Shown here in pieces: positions 1 through 6,967 of a stretch of 10,675 nt of DNA. The stretch comes from Nymphaea colorata (lineage: Eukaryota; Streptophyta; Magnoliopsida; Nymphaeales; Nymphaeaceae), in NCBI RefSeq assembly GCF_008831285.2, contig NW_022205182.1:1-10675 (forward strand). Direction: 5' to 3'. Within the stretch, counting starts at the first letter, position 1; every line of letters starts with the position of its first letter. The translations under genes were made by a program, and so were the position numbers. The notes below the pieces were generated by a model. It worked only from the letters and a program-made list of their open reading frames with translations. It ran no database searches and was not told the DNA's origin.

Positions 1-40
1 ATTAAGTTGTCCCTTACGTTAATCTAGTGTATTTCACTTG
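1..40 (+). repeat. Tail of an E monomer from the preceding repeat copy
   Basis: This matches the last 40-42 bases of the E monomers that end at 3180, 6334 and 9488, so the window opens inside the array, not at its border. Compared with those copies it lacks one G in the run before CCCTT and one A before GTTAATC. Both differences are of the single-base type seen along the first 1.2 kb. Confidence 0.9.
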
Positions 41-424
41 TTATTACATCTATAATGAATGATTTAAATGATTGAAAATCGCAAGTTCATATGGATACAA
101 ATGGGATCTATGCATTACTTTGAATGCGTGTAATTAGTCCGATGAGTTGAATTTGTTGTTACATCTATAGTGAACGATCTAAAGGATTGAAATCACGCGT
201 TCGTACCAATACAAGTGAGATTTAAATGATTCATATGATCATGCATGCTTAATTGAATGTGTTTAACTTGTTGTTACATCTATATTAAATGATTTAGTAG
301 ATCGAAATCACAAGTTTGTAAAATGAATGAGATTCGAGTGATTCATTTGGTGTTTATGGTTTACCTAATGTGTTTCACTAGTTGTTACATTATATAATGA
401 TTCTTAATACGGATGTCCTTAACA

Positions 425-533
425 AGTGATTCATTTGGTGTCATATAGTTAACCTAATGTGTTTCACTTGTAATTTAATTGAATGTGCTTAACAAGTGAA
501 TTAGGTTAACAATAGGGCACCAAATGAATCACT
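425..533. repeat. Imperfect inverted repeat (hairpin), copy 1
   Basis: Left arm 425-471, loop 472-491, right arm 492-533. Paired parts are AGTGATTCATTTGGTG with CACCAAATGAATCACT, GTTAACCTAA with TTAGGTTAAC, and CACTTGT with ACAAGTG. The left arm has an extra GTGTTT-like stretch and a few unpaired bases in the middle. Confidence 0.88.
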
Positions 534-671
534 CAAATCTCATTCATTTTCATGCAAGCCTGTGATTTCAATCTACTAAATCATTTAACATGGATATAAC
601 AATAAGTCAAGTACATTCAATAAAGTATGCGTGATCATATGAATCACTTAAATCTGACTCGTATTGGTACG
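492..671 (-). repeat. Inverted B2-tail/C2 segment, copy 1
   Basis: Read on the minus strand this gives the end of a B2 monomer (CAATACGAGT..., ...TTGAATGTACTTGAC) followed by a full C2 with ATGATTTAGTAGATTG and AGTGATTCATTTGGTG. All surrounding monomers run on the plus strand. Right breakpoint: 671/672, where plus-strand B1 resumes with ACTATAGTGCACG. Confidence 0.9.
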
Positions 672-1440
672 ACTATAGTGCACGATCTAAAGGATTGAAA
701 TTACAAGTTCGTATCAATACAAGTGCGATTTAAGTGATTCAAATGATCACACATACTTAATTGAATGTGCTTAACTTATTGTTACATCCATGTTGCTTGA
801 TTAAGTGAACTGAAATCACAAGTTTGTATGAAAATGAATGTGATTCGAGTGATTCATTTGGTGTCTTATAGTTAACCTAACGTGTTTACATGTTATTACA
901 TCCATGATCAATGATTTAAAATAATTAAAACTCACAAGTTATATGGATATAAAGGAGACCTATGCTTAGTTTGATCTTTCTAGTTTGTACGATAAGTTGA
1001 CATGTTGTTACATCTATAGTGATCGATGCACAAGTCACATCAATACGAGTGGGATTTAAAGTGATTCAATTGATCACGGCATATTTAATTGAATGTATTA
1101 ACTTGTTGTTAGTTTATATTAAATGATTTAGTAAATTCAAATCATAGTTTTATGAAAATGAATGGGATTCGAGTGATTCATTTGGTGTCCTTACAGGTAC
1201 TTATGTGTTTCACTTGTTATTACATACATTTGATCACTTATGTTTAATCGAGAGATTATGTGATTCATTTTTACTTGTTCTTACATACATTTGATAACTT
1301 ATATTTAATTGAATGTGCGTAACCATTTGTTACATACGTATAGAATGACTTAGTGGCTTGAAAAAAGAAGTCCGTTTGGAAATGAATGAGAGTCAAGTCA
1401 CTATATTGGTCCTTATAGTTAATCTAATGTATTTCACTTG
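672..1440 (+). repeat. Block II of copy 1, lacking A1
   Basis: Monomers: B1 672-778 (its first few bases lost at the inversion junction), C1 779-892, A2 893-1004, short B2 1005-1105, C2 1106-1216, D1 1217-1277, D2 1278-1326, E 1327-1440. The short B2 lacks about 15 bp in its first half, as in the other copies. This stretch carries many single-base indels up to about 1200. Confidence 0.85.
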
Positions 1441-2287
1441 TTATTACATCTATAATGAATGATTTAAATGGTTGAAATCACAAGTTTATATGGATACAAA
1501 TGGTTGAAGTCACTATATTTGTACACGTGTAGTTAGTCCGATGAGTTGAATTTGTTGTTACATCTATAGGAACGTTCTAAAGGATTGAAATCACATGTTC
1601 GTACGAATACAAGTGAGATTTAAGTGATTCATATAATCATGCATACTTAATTGAATGTGTTTAACTTGTTGTTACGTCTATAATAAATGATTTAGTAGAT
1701 TGAAATCACAAGTTTGTGCGAAAATGAATGAGATTCGAGTGATTCATTTGGTGTCTTGTAGTTAACCTATTGTGTTTCACTTGTTATTACATCTTTGATC
1801 AATGATTTAAATGATAAAACTTACAAGTTTGTATGGATATAAAGGAGACCTATGCATTAGTTTGATCCTTGTAGTTAGTTCAATAAGTTGAACTAGTTCT
1901 TACATCTATGGTGATCGATGTAAGGAATTGAAATCACAAGTTCGTATCAATACGAGTGGGATTTAAGTGATTCATTTTATCACACATACGTAATTGAATG
2001 TGCTTAACTTGTTGTTACGTCTATATTAAATGATTTAGTAGATTAAAATCATAGGTTTGTATGAAAATGAATGATATTGGAGTGATTCATTTGGTGTCTT
2101 GTAAGTAACCTAATGTGTTTCACTTGTTATTACATATATTGATCACTTATATTTAATTGAGAGATTAAGTGATTCATTTTCACTTGTTATTACATATAAT
2201 TGATCACTTGTATTTAATTGAATGTGCGTGACCATTTCTTACTTACGTATAGAATGACCTAGTGGCTTTGATACCAGAAGTTCGTTT
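1441..2287 (+). repeat. Block III of copy 1, E truncated
   Basis: Monomers: A1 1441-1554, B1 1555-1668, C1 1669-1783, A2 1784-1896, B2 1897-2011, C2 2012-2126, D1 2127-2186, D2 2187-2235, truncated E 2236-2287. It is the most regular block: all nine unit types appear in order, and only E is cut short, about 52 bp from its start. Confidence 0.88.
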
Positions 2288-3180
2288 GGAATACATATAT
2301 AATGAATGATTTAAATGATTGAAATCACATGTTCATGTGGATACAAACGCGTGTAGTTAGTCCGATGAGTTGAATTTATTGTTACAACTATAGTGCACGA
2401 TCTAAATGATTGAAATCACAAGTTCGTATCAATACAGTGCGATTTAAGTGATTCAAATGATCACACATACTTAATTGAATGTGCTTAACTTGTTGTTACA
2501 TCCATATTGCTAGATTAAGTGAATTCAAATCACAAGTTTGTGTGAAAATAAATGAGATTTGAGTGATTCATTTGGTGTCTTATAATTAACCTAATGTGTT
2601 TCACTCGTTATGACATCTATGATCAACGATTTAAACGATAAAAACTCACAAGTTTATATGGATGTAAAGGAGACCTATGGATTAGTTTAGTTTGATCCCT
2701 TGTAGTTTGTTCAATAAGTTGAACATGTTGTTACATCTCATTCATTTGTATCCATACGCACACTAAATCACTCGTCTCAATACGAGTGAGATTTAAGTGA
2801 TTCATTTGATCACGCATACTTAATTGAATGTGCTTAACTTGTTGTTACGTCTATATTAAATGATTTAGTATATTGAAATCATAGGTTTGTATGGAAATGA
2901 ATGAGATTTGAGTGATTCATTTGGTGTCTTGTAGGTAACCTAATATGTTTCACTTGTTATTACATATATTTGATCACATATATTTAATTGAGAGATTAAA
3001 TGATTCATTTTCACTTGTTATTACATATATTTGATCAATATATTTAATTGAGTGTGCGTAGCCATTTGTTACATACGTATAGAATGACTTAGTGGCTTGA
3101 AATAAGAAGTTCGTTTGGAAATGAATGAGAGTCAGGTCATTAAGTTGGTCCCTTACAGTTAATCTAGTGTATTTCACTTG
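2288..3180 (+). repeat. Block IV of copy 1, A1 shortened and B2 patched
   Basis: Monomers: short A1 2288-2378, B1 2379-2492, C1 2493-2607, A2 2608-2727 (5 bp longer through a repeated TTAGT), patched B2 2728-2841, C2 2842-2956, D1 2957-3017, D2 3018-3065, E 3066-3180. A1 has lost about 23 bp in its second half. Confidence 0.87.
2728..2841 (+). repeat. Patched B2 monomer, copy 1
   Basis: About 40 bp of the normal B2 first half are replaced by unrelated-looking sequence starting TCATTCATTTGTATCCATAC. Read on the minus strand this patch resembles A and C monomer parts (GTATGGATACAAATG, AAATGAATGA). It makes a perfect hairpin: TCACTCGT 2768-2775, loop CTCAAT, ACGAGTGA 2782-2789. Confidence 0.82.
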
Positions 3181-3566
3181 TTATTACATCTATAATGAAT
3201 GATTTAAATGATTGAAATCGCAAGTTCATATGGATACAAATGGGATCTATGCATTACTTTGAATGCGTGTAATTAGTCCGATGAGTTGAATTTGTTGTTA
3301 CATCTATAGTGAACGATCTAAAGGATTGAAATCACGCGTTCGTACCAATACAAGTGAGATTTAAATGATTCATATGATCATGCATGCTTAATTGAATGTG
3401 TTTAACTTGTTGTTACATCTATATTAAATGATTTAGTAGATCGAAATCACAAGTTTGTATGAAAATGAATGAGATTCGAGTGATTCATTTGGTGTCTTAT
3501 GGTTTACCTAATGTGTTTCACTAGTTGTTACATTTATAATGATTCTTAATACGGATGTCCTTAACA

Positions 3567-3675
3567 AGTGATTCATTTGGTGTCATATAGTTAACCTAAT
3601 GTGTTTCACTTGTAATTTAATTGAATGTGCTTAACAAGTGAATTAGGTTAACAATAGGGCACCAAATGAATCACT
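3567..3675. repeat. Imperfect inverted repeat (hairpin), copy 2
   Basis: Left arm 3567-3613, 20-bp A+T-rich loop 3614-3633, right arm 3634-3675. It arises because a plus-strand C tail in the chimeric piece faces the inverted C2. Three paired blocks of 16, 10 and 7 bp are exact. It could extrude as a cruciform or fold in single-stranded DNA or RNA (inference). Confidence 0.9.
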
Positions 3676-3813
3676 CAAATCTCATTCATTTTCATGCAAG
3701 CCTGTGATTTCAATCTACTAAATCATTTAACATGGATATAACAATAAGTCAAGTACATTCAATAAAGTATGCGTGATCATATGAATCACTTAAATCTGAC
3801 TCGTATTGGTACG
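3634..3813 (-). repeat. Inverted B2-tail/C2 segment, copy 2
   Basis: This is the same 180-bp inversion with the same breakpoints. Its TT-rich start box lies reversed at 3735-3744 (GATATAACAA). The segment has its own changes (for example GGTGCCC instead of GGTGTCT, and CAGGCTTGCATG) that are shared by all four copies but not by any plus-strand C2. It was therefore inverted before the 3-kb unit was amplified. Confidence 0.92.
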
Positions 3814-4589
3814 ACTATAGTGCACGATCTAAAGGATTGAAATTACAAGTTCGTATCAATACAAGTGCGATTTAAGTGATTCAAATGATCACACATACTT
3901 AATTGAATGTGCTTAACTTATTGTTACATCCATGTTGCTTGATTAAGTGAACTGAAATCACAAGTTTGTATGAAAATGAATGTGATTCGAGTGATTCATT
4001 TGGTGTCTTATAGTTAACCTAACGTGTTTCACATGTTATTACATCCATGATCAATGATTTAAATAATTAAAACTCACAAGTTTATATGGATATAAAGGAG
4101 ACCTATGCATTAGTTTGATCCTTTCTAGTTTGTACGATAAGTTGAACATGTTGTTACATCTATAGTGATCGATGCACAAGTTCACTCAATACGAGTGGAT
4201 TTAAGTGATTCAATTGATCACGCATATTTAATTGAATGTACTTAACTTGTTGTTACGTTTATATTAAATGATTTAGTAAATTCAAATCATAGGTTTATAT
4301 GAAAATGAATGGGATTCGAGTGATTCATTTGGTGTCTTACAGGTAACTTAATGTGTTTCACTTGTTATTACATACATTTGATCACTTATGTTTAATCGAG
4401 AGATTATGTGATTCATTTTTACTTGTTCTTACATACATTTGATAACTTATATTTAATTGAATGTGCGTAACCATTTGTTACATACGTATAGAATGACTTA
4501 GTGGCTTGAAAAAAGAAGTCCGTTTGGAAATGAATGAGAGTCAAGTCACTATATTGGTCCCTTATAGTTAATCTAATGTATTTCACTTG
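3814..4589 (+). repeat. Block II of copy 2, lacking A1
   Basis: Monomers: B1 3814-3920 (starting a few bases in), C1 3921-4035, A2 4036-4150, short B2 4151-4249, C2 4250-4364, D1 4365-4425, D2 4426-4474, full E 4475-4589. The missing A1 lies exactly at the right breakpoint of the inverted segment, so one rearrangement may have removed D1-D2-E of block I and A1 of block II together (inference). Confidence 0.87.
4475..4589 (+). repeat. Type monomer E (115 bp, diverged C)
   Basis: E begins TTGTTACATACGTATAGAAT, then GACTTAGTGGCTTG, then TTTGGAAATGAATGAGAG, and ends with CTAATGTATTTCAC. It aligns with C along its whole length, but the C box is degraded to GTCACTATATTGGTCC. Full copies are at 1327, 3066, 4475, 6220, 7631 and 9374. 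Truncated copies, about 52 bp, are at 2236, 5389 and 8545. Confidence 0.82.
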
Positions 4590-4703
4590 TTATTACATCT
4601 ATAATGAATGATTTAAATGGTTGAAATCACAAGTTTATATGGATACAAATGGTTGAAGTCACTATATTTGTACACGTGTAGTTAGTCCGATGAGTTGAAT
4701 TTG
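4590..4703 (+). repeat. Type monomer A1 (about 115 bp)
   Basis: A1 monomers follow E. They begin TTATTACATCTATAATGAAT, carry GATTTAAATG and end with TTAGTCCGATGAGTTGAATT. Other copies are at 3181, 5441 (shortened), 6335, 7746, 8597 (shortened) and 9489. The middle of this one (near 4650-4680) differs from the A1 at 3181, which reads GGGATCTATGCATTACTTTG there. Confidence 0.85.
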
Positions 4704-4818
4704 TTGTTACATCTATAGGGAACGTTCTAAAGGATTGAAATCACATGTTCGTACGAATACAAGTGAGATTTAAGTGATTCATATAATCATGCATACTTAA
4801 TTGAATGTGTTTAACTTG
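4704..4818 (+). repeat. Type monomer B1 (115 bp)
   Basis: B1 begins TTGTTACATCTATAG, continues with a GATCTAAAGGATTGAAATCAC-like stretch and ends in TTAATTGAATGTGTTTAAC or a close variant. It differs from B2 mainly by CAATACAAGTG instead of CAATACGAGTG. It always follows A1, or in block II stands directly after the inverted segment. Confidence 0.84.
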
Positions 4819-4933
4819 TTGTTACGTCTATAATAAATGATTTAGTAGATTGAAATCACAAGTTTGTGCGAAAATGAATGAGATTCGAGTGATTCATTTG
4901 GTGTCTTGTAGTTAACCTATTGTGTTTCACTTG
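4819..4933 (+). repeat. Type monomer C1 (115 bp)
   Basis: C1 begins TTGTTACRTC, carries AATGATTTAGTAGATTG, AATCACAAGTTTGTG and the box AGTGATTCATTTGGTG at 4888-4903, and ends with AACCTATTGTGTTTCAC. CACAAGTTTG in the middle separates C1 from C2, which has CATAGGTTTG. Confidence 0.84.
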
Positions 4934-5048
4934 TTATTACATCTTTGATCAATGATTTAAATGATTAAAACTTACAAGTTTGTATGGATATAAAGGAGAC
5001 CTATGCATTAGTTTGATCCCTTGTAGTTAGTTCAATAAGTTGAACTAG
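4934..5048 (+). repeat. Type monomer A2 (115 bp)
   Basis: A2 follows C1. It differs from A1 by the purine-rich stretch GGATATAAAGGAGACCTATG and by the end TTCAATAAGTTGAAC. It holds the dyad TAGTTCAA-taag-TTGAACTA at 5028-5047. Other A2 copies are at 893, 1784, 2608, 4036, 5762, 7190, 8090, 8918 and 10336. Confidence 0.84.
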
Positions 5049-5163
5049 TTCTTACATCTATGGTGATCGATGTAAGGAATTGAAATCACAAGTTCGTATC
5101 AATACGAGTGGGATTTAAGTGATTCATTTTATCACACATACGTAATTGAATGTGCTTAACTTG
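5049..5163 (+). repeat. Type monomer B2 (115 bp)
   Basis: B2 follows A2. It carries GATCGATGTAAGG, then TTCGTATCAATACGAGTGGG, which contains the dyad TCGTAT-ca-ATACGA at 5094-5107, then AAGTGATTCATTTTATCACA, and ends with TTGAATGTGCTTAAC. Block II has a shortened form and block IV a patched form. Confidence 0.84.
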
Positions 5164-5278
5164 TTGTTACGTCTATATTAAATGATTTAGTAGATTAAAA
5201 TCATAGGTTTGTATGAAAATGAATGATATTGGAGTGATTCATTTGGTGTCTTGTAAGTAACCTAATGTGTTTCACTTG
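5164..5278 (+). repeat. Type monomer C2 (115 bp)
   Basis: C2 begins TTGTTACGTCTATATTAAAT, carries AATCATAGGTTTGTATG, then the box AGTGATTCATTTGGTG at 5233-5248, and ends CCTAATGTGTTTCAC. It always precedes D1, except in block I, where it is the inverted unit. Confidence 0.84.
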
Positions 5279-5388
5279 TTATTACATATATTTGATCACT
5301 TATATTTAATTGAGAGATTAAGTGATTCATTTTCACTTGTTATTACATATAATTGATCACTTGTATTTAATTGAATGTGCGTGACCAT
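5279..5388 (+). repeat. Type units D1 (61 bp) and D2 (49 bp)
   Basis: Two short units, 5279-5339 and 5340-5388, each start with TTATTACATATA and run into TTGATCACTTRTATTTAATT. That resembles the start of a monomer joined to the tail of a B monomer (TGATCAC...TTAATTGAATGTG). I infer that both arose from B-type monomers by an internal loss of about 55-65 bp, followed by duplication. They always occur as a pair after C2 and before E. Confidence 0.8.
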
Positions 5389-5440
5389 TTCTTACTTACG
5401 TATAGAATGACCTAGTGGCTTTGATACCAGAAGTTCGTTT

Positions 5441-6334
5441 GGAATACATATATAATGAATGATTTAAATGATTGAAATCACATGTTCATGTGGATACAAA
5501 CGCGTGTAGTTAGTCCGATGAGTTGAATTTATTGTTACAACTATAGTGCACGATCTAAATGATTGAAATCACAAGTTCGTATCAATACAAGTGCGATTTA
5601 AGTGATTCAAATGATCACACATACTTAATTGAATGTGCTTAACTTGTTGTTACATCCATATTGCTAGATTAAGTGAATTCAAATCACAAGTTTGTGTGAA
5701 AATAAATGAGATTTGAGTGATTCATTTGGTGTCTTATAATTAACCTAATGTGTTTCACTCGTTATGACATCTATGATCAACGATTTAAACGATAAAAACT
5801 CACAAGTTTATATGGATGTAAAGGAGACCTATGGATTAGTTTAGTTTGATCCCTTGTAGTTTGTTCAATAAGTTGAACATGTTGTTACATCTCATTCATT
5901 TGTATCCATACGCACACTAAATCACTCGTCTCAATACGAGTGAGATTTAAGTGATTCATTTGATCACGCATACTTAATTGAATGTGCTTAACTTGTTGTT
6001 ACGTCTATATTAAATGATTTAGTATATTGAAATCATAGGTTTGTATGGAAATGAATGAGATTTGAGTGATTCATTTGGTGTCTTGTAGGTAACCTAATAT
6101 GTTTCACTTGTTATTACATATATTTGATCACATATATTTAATTGAGAGATTAAATGATTCATTTTCACTTGTTATTACATATATTTGATCAATATATTTA
6201 ATTGAGTGTGCGTAGCCATTTGTTACATACGTATAGAATGACTTAGTGGCTTGAAATAAGAAGTTCGTTTGGAAATGAATGAGAGTCAGGTCATTAAGTT
6301 GGTCCCTTACAGTTAATCTAGTGTATTTCACTTG
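5441..6334 (+). repeat. Block IV of copy 2, A1 shortened and B2 patched
   Basis: Monomers: short A1 5441-5531, B1 5532-5646, C1 5647-5761, A2 5762-5881, patched B2 5882-5995, C2 5996-6110, D1 6111-6171, D2 6172-6219, E 6220-6334. The junction with the cut E of block III lies at about 5440-5445, where the E sequence passes straight into TACATATATAATGAATG of A1. Confidence 0.89.
5882..5995 (+). repeat. Patched B2 monomer, copy 2
   Basis: The patch lies at about 5891-5930, between the normal start box and the normal CAATACGAGTGAG. Monomer length is kept (114 bp), so this is a replacement, not an insertion. Hairpin: 5922-5929 with 5936-5943, loop 5930-5935. Confidence 0.83.
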
Positions 6335-6720
6335 TTATTACATCTATAATGAATGATTTAAATGATTGAAATCGCAAGTTCATATGGATACAAATGGGAT
6401 CTATGCATTACTTTGAATGCGTGTAATTAGTCCGATGAGTTGAATTTGTTGTTACATCTATAGTGAACGATCTAAAGGATTGAAATCACGCGTTCGTACC
6501 AATACAAGTGAGATTTAAATGATTCATATGATCATGCATGCTTAATTGAATGTGTTTAACTTGTTGTTACATCTATATTAAATGATTTAGTAGATCGAAA
6601 TCACAAGTTTGTATGAAAATGAATGAGATTCGAGTGATTCATTTGGTGTCTTATGGTTTACCTAATGTGTTTCACTAGTTGTTACATTTATAATGATTCT
6701 TAATACGGATGTCCTTAACA

Positions 6721-6829
6721 AGTGATTCATTTGGTGTCATATAGTTAACCTAATGTGTTTCACTTGTAATTTAATTGAATGTGCTTAACAAGTGAATTAG
6801 GTTAACAATAGGGCACCAAATGAATCACT
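6721..6829. repeat. Imperfect inverted repeat (hairpin), copy 3
   Basis: Left arm 6721-6767, loop 6768-6787, right arm 6788-6829. It is the same as in copy 2. Confidence 0.9.
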
Positions 6830-6967
6830 CAAATCTCATTCATTTTCATGCAAGCCTGTGATTTCAATCTACTAAATCATTTAACATGGATATAACAATA
6901 AGTCAAGTACATTCAATAAAGTATGCGTGATCATATGAATCACTTAAATCTGACTCGTATTGGTACG
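6788..6967 (-). repeat. Inverted B2-tail/C2 segment, copy 3
   Basis: Same inversion as at 3634-3813, with no differences that I noted. Confidence 0.92.

Larger units (their letters stand above)
41..671 (+). repeat. Block I of copy 1, with inverted end
   Basis: Monomers in order: A1 41-155, B1 156-270, C1 271-381, chimeric A/C piece 382-471, 20-bp spacer 472-491, then an inverted B2-tail plus C2 segment 492-671. D1, D2 and E, expected after C2, are absent. C1 has lost a few bases near 320 and 352 relative to the other copies. Confidence 0.85.
41..3180 (+). repeat. Higher-order satellite repeat, copy 1 (3140 bp)
   Basis: This is the first full copy of the 3.15-kb repeat. It carries the same order of monomers and the same internal rearrangements as copies 2 and 3. 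It is 14 bp shorter than they are. The differences are scattered single or few-base indels, many in homopolymer runs and most in the first 1.2 kb (for example at 885, 965 and 1110). From about 1200 to 3180 it is nearly identical to copies 2 and 3. No coding potential is visible. Confidence 0.95.
3181..3813 (+). repeat. Block I of copy 2, with inverted end
   Basis: Monomers: A1 3181-3294, B1 3295-3409, C1 3410-3524, chimeric piece 3525-3613, spacer 3614-3633, inverted B2-tail/C2 3634-3813. The chimeric piece starts like an A monomer and, after about 40 bp, jumps to the tail of a C monomer. The inverted part reads on the minus strand as the end of B2 followed by a full C2, so the block looks like A1-B1-C1-(A2)-inverted(B2-C2), with D1, D2 and E lost. 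Confidence 0.87.
4590..5440 (+). repeat. Block III of copy 2, the most complete block
   Basis: Monomers: A1 4590-4703, B1 4704-4818, C1 4819-4933, A2 4934-5048, B2 5049-5163, C2 5164-5278, D1 5279-5339, D2 5340-5388, truncated E 5389-5440. The starting boxes are spaced 114, 115, 115, 115, 115, 115, 61, 49 and 52 bp apart. This block shows best that the ancestral unit was A1-B1-C1-A2-B2-C2-D1-D2-E. Confidence 0.9.
3181..6334 (+). repeat. Higher-order satellite repeat, copy 2 (3154 bp, reference copy)
   Basis: This is the cleanest copy and the one used here to define the monomer map. It begins at the A1 monomer after an E monomer and ends with the next E. It is aligned base for base with copy 3 over long stretches. 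The only clear differences I noted are two missing bases near 4185 and 4197 (in the short B2 monomer), which copy 3 has. It contains four ancestral blocks, I to IV, with lengths 633, 776, 851 and 894 bp. The near identity of adjacent 3-kb copies, against strong divergence between monomers inside a copy, is the signature of recent amplification of the whole unit by unequal exchange or a related process (inference). Confidence 0.96.
6335..6967 (+). repeat. Block I of copy 3, with inverted end
   Basis: Monomers: A1 6335-6448, B1 6449-6563, C1 6564-6678, chimeric piece 6679-6767, spacer 6768-6787, inverted segment 6788-6967. All breakpoints are at the same bases as in copy 2. Confidence 0.87.

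Noticed and set aside
492-671. The inverted segment as an inserted mobile element or the end of a foldback transposon
   Set aside because: Its whole length is explained by reversed B2 and C2 satellite sequence. There is no target-site duplication, no terminal repeat and no unique sequence.
2974-3177. A 67-codon open frame on the minus strand with a GTG start, repeated at 6128-6331 and 9282-9485
   Set aside because: It lies across D1, D2, E and the start of A1 and recurs only because the repeat recurs. I see no ribosome binding site, no known motif and no sign of protein-level constraint, and the host is most likely a eukaryote, where a GTG start is unlikely.
3141-3180. Telomere-like or simple-sequence repeats at block borders
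   Set aside because: No run of TTTAGGG, TTAGGG or another short tandem motif is present. The borders are ordinary monomer junctions.
4091-4105. AAAGGAG followed by ATG in A2 monomers, resembling a ribosome binding site and start codon
   Set aside because: It is part of the A2 monomer and occurs in every A2 copy. The frame after the ATG closes after a few codons, so it is chance similarity.
5091-5110. TTCGTATCAATACGAGTGGG in B2 as a CENP-B box
   Set aside because: It has the TTCG start and the A at the right spacing, but ACGA replaces the required CGGG, so the core motif is not met.
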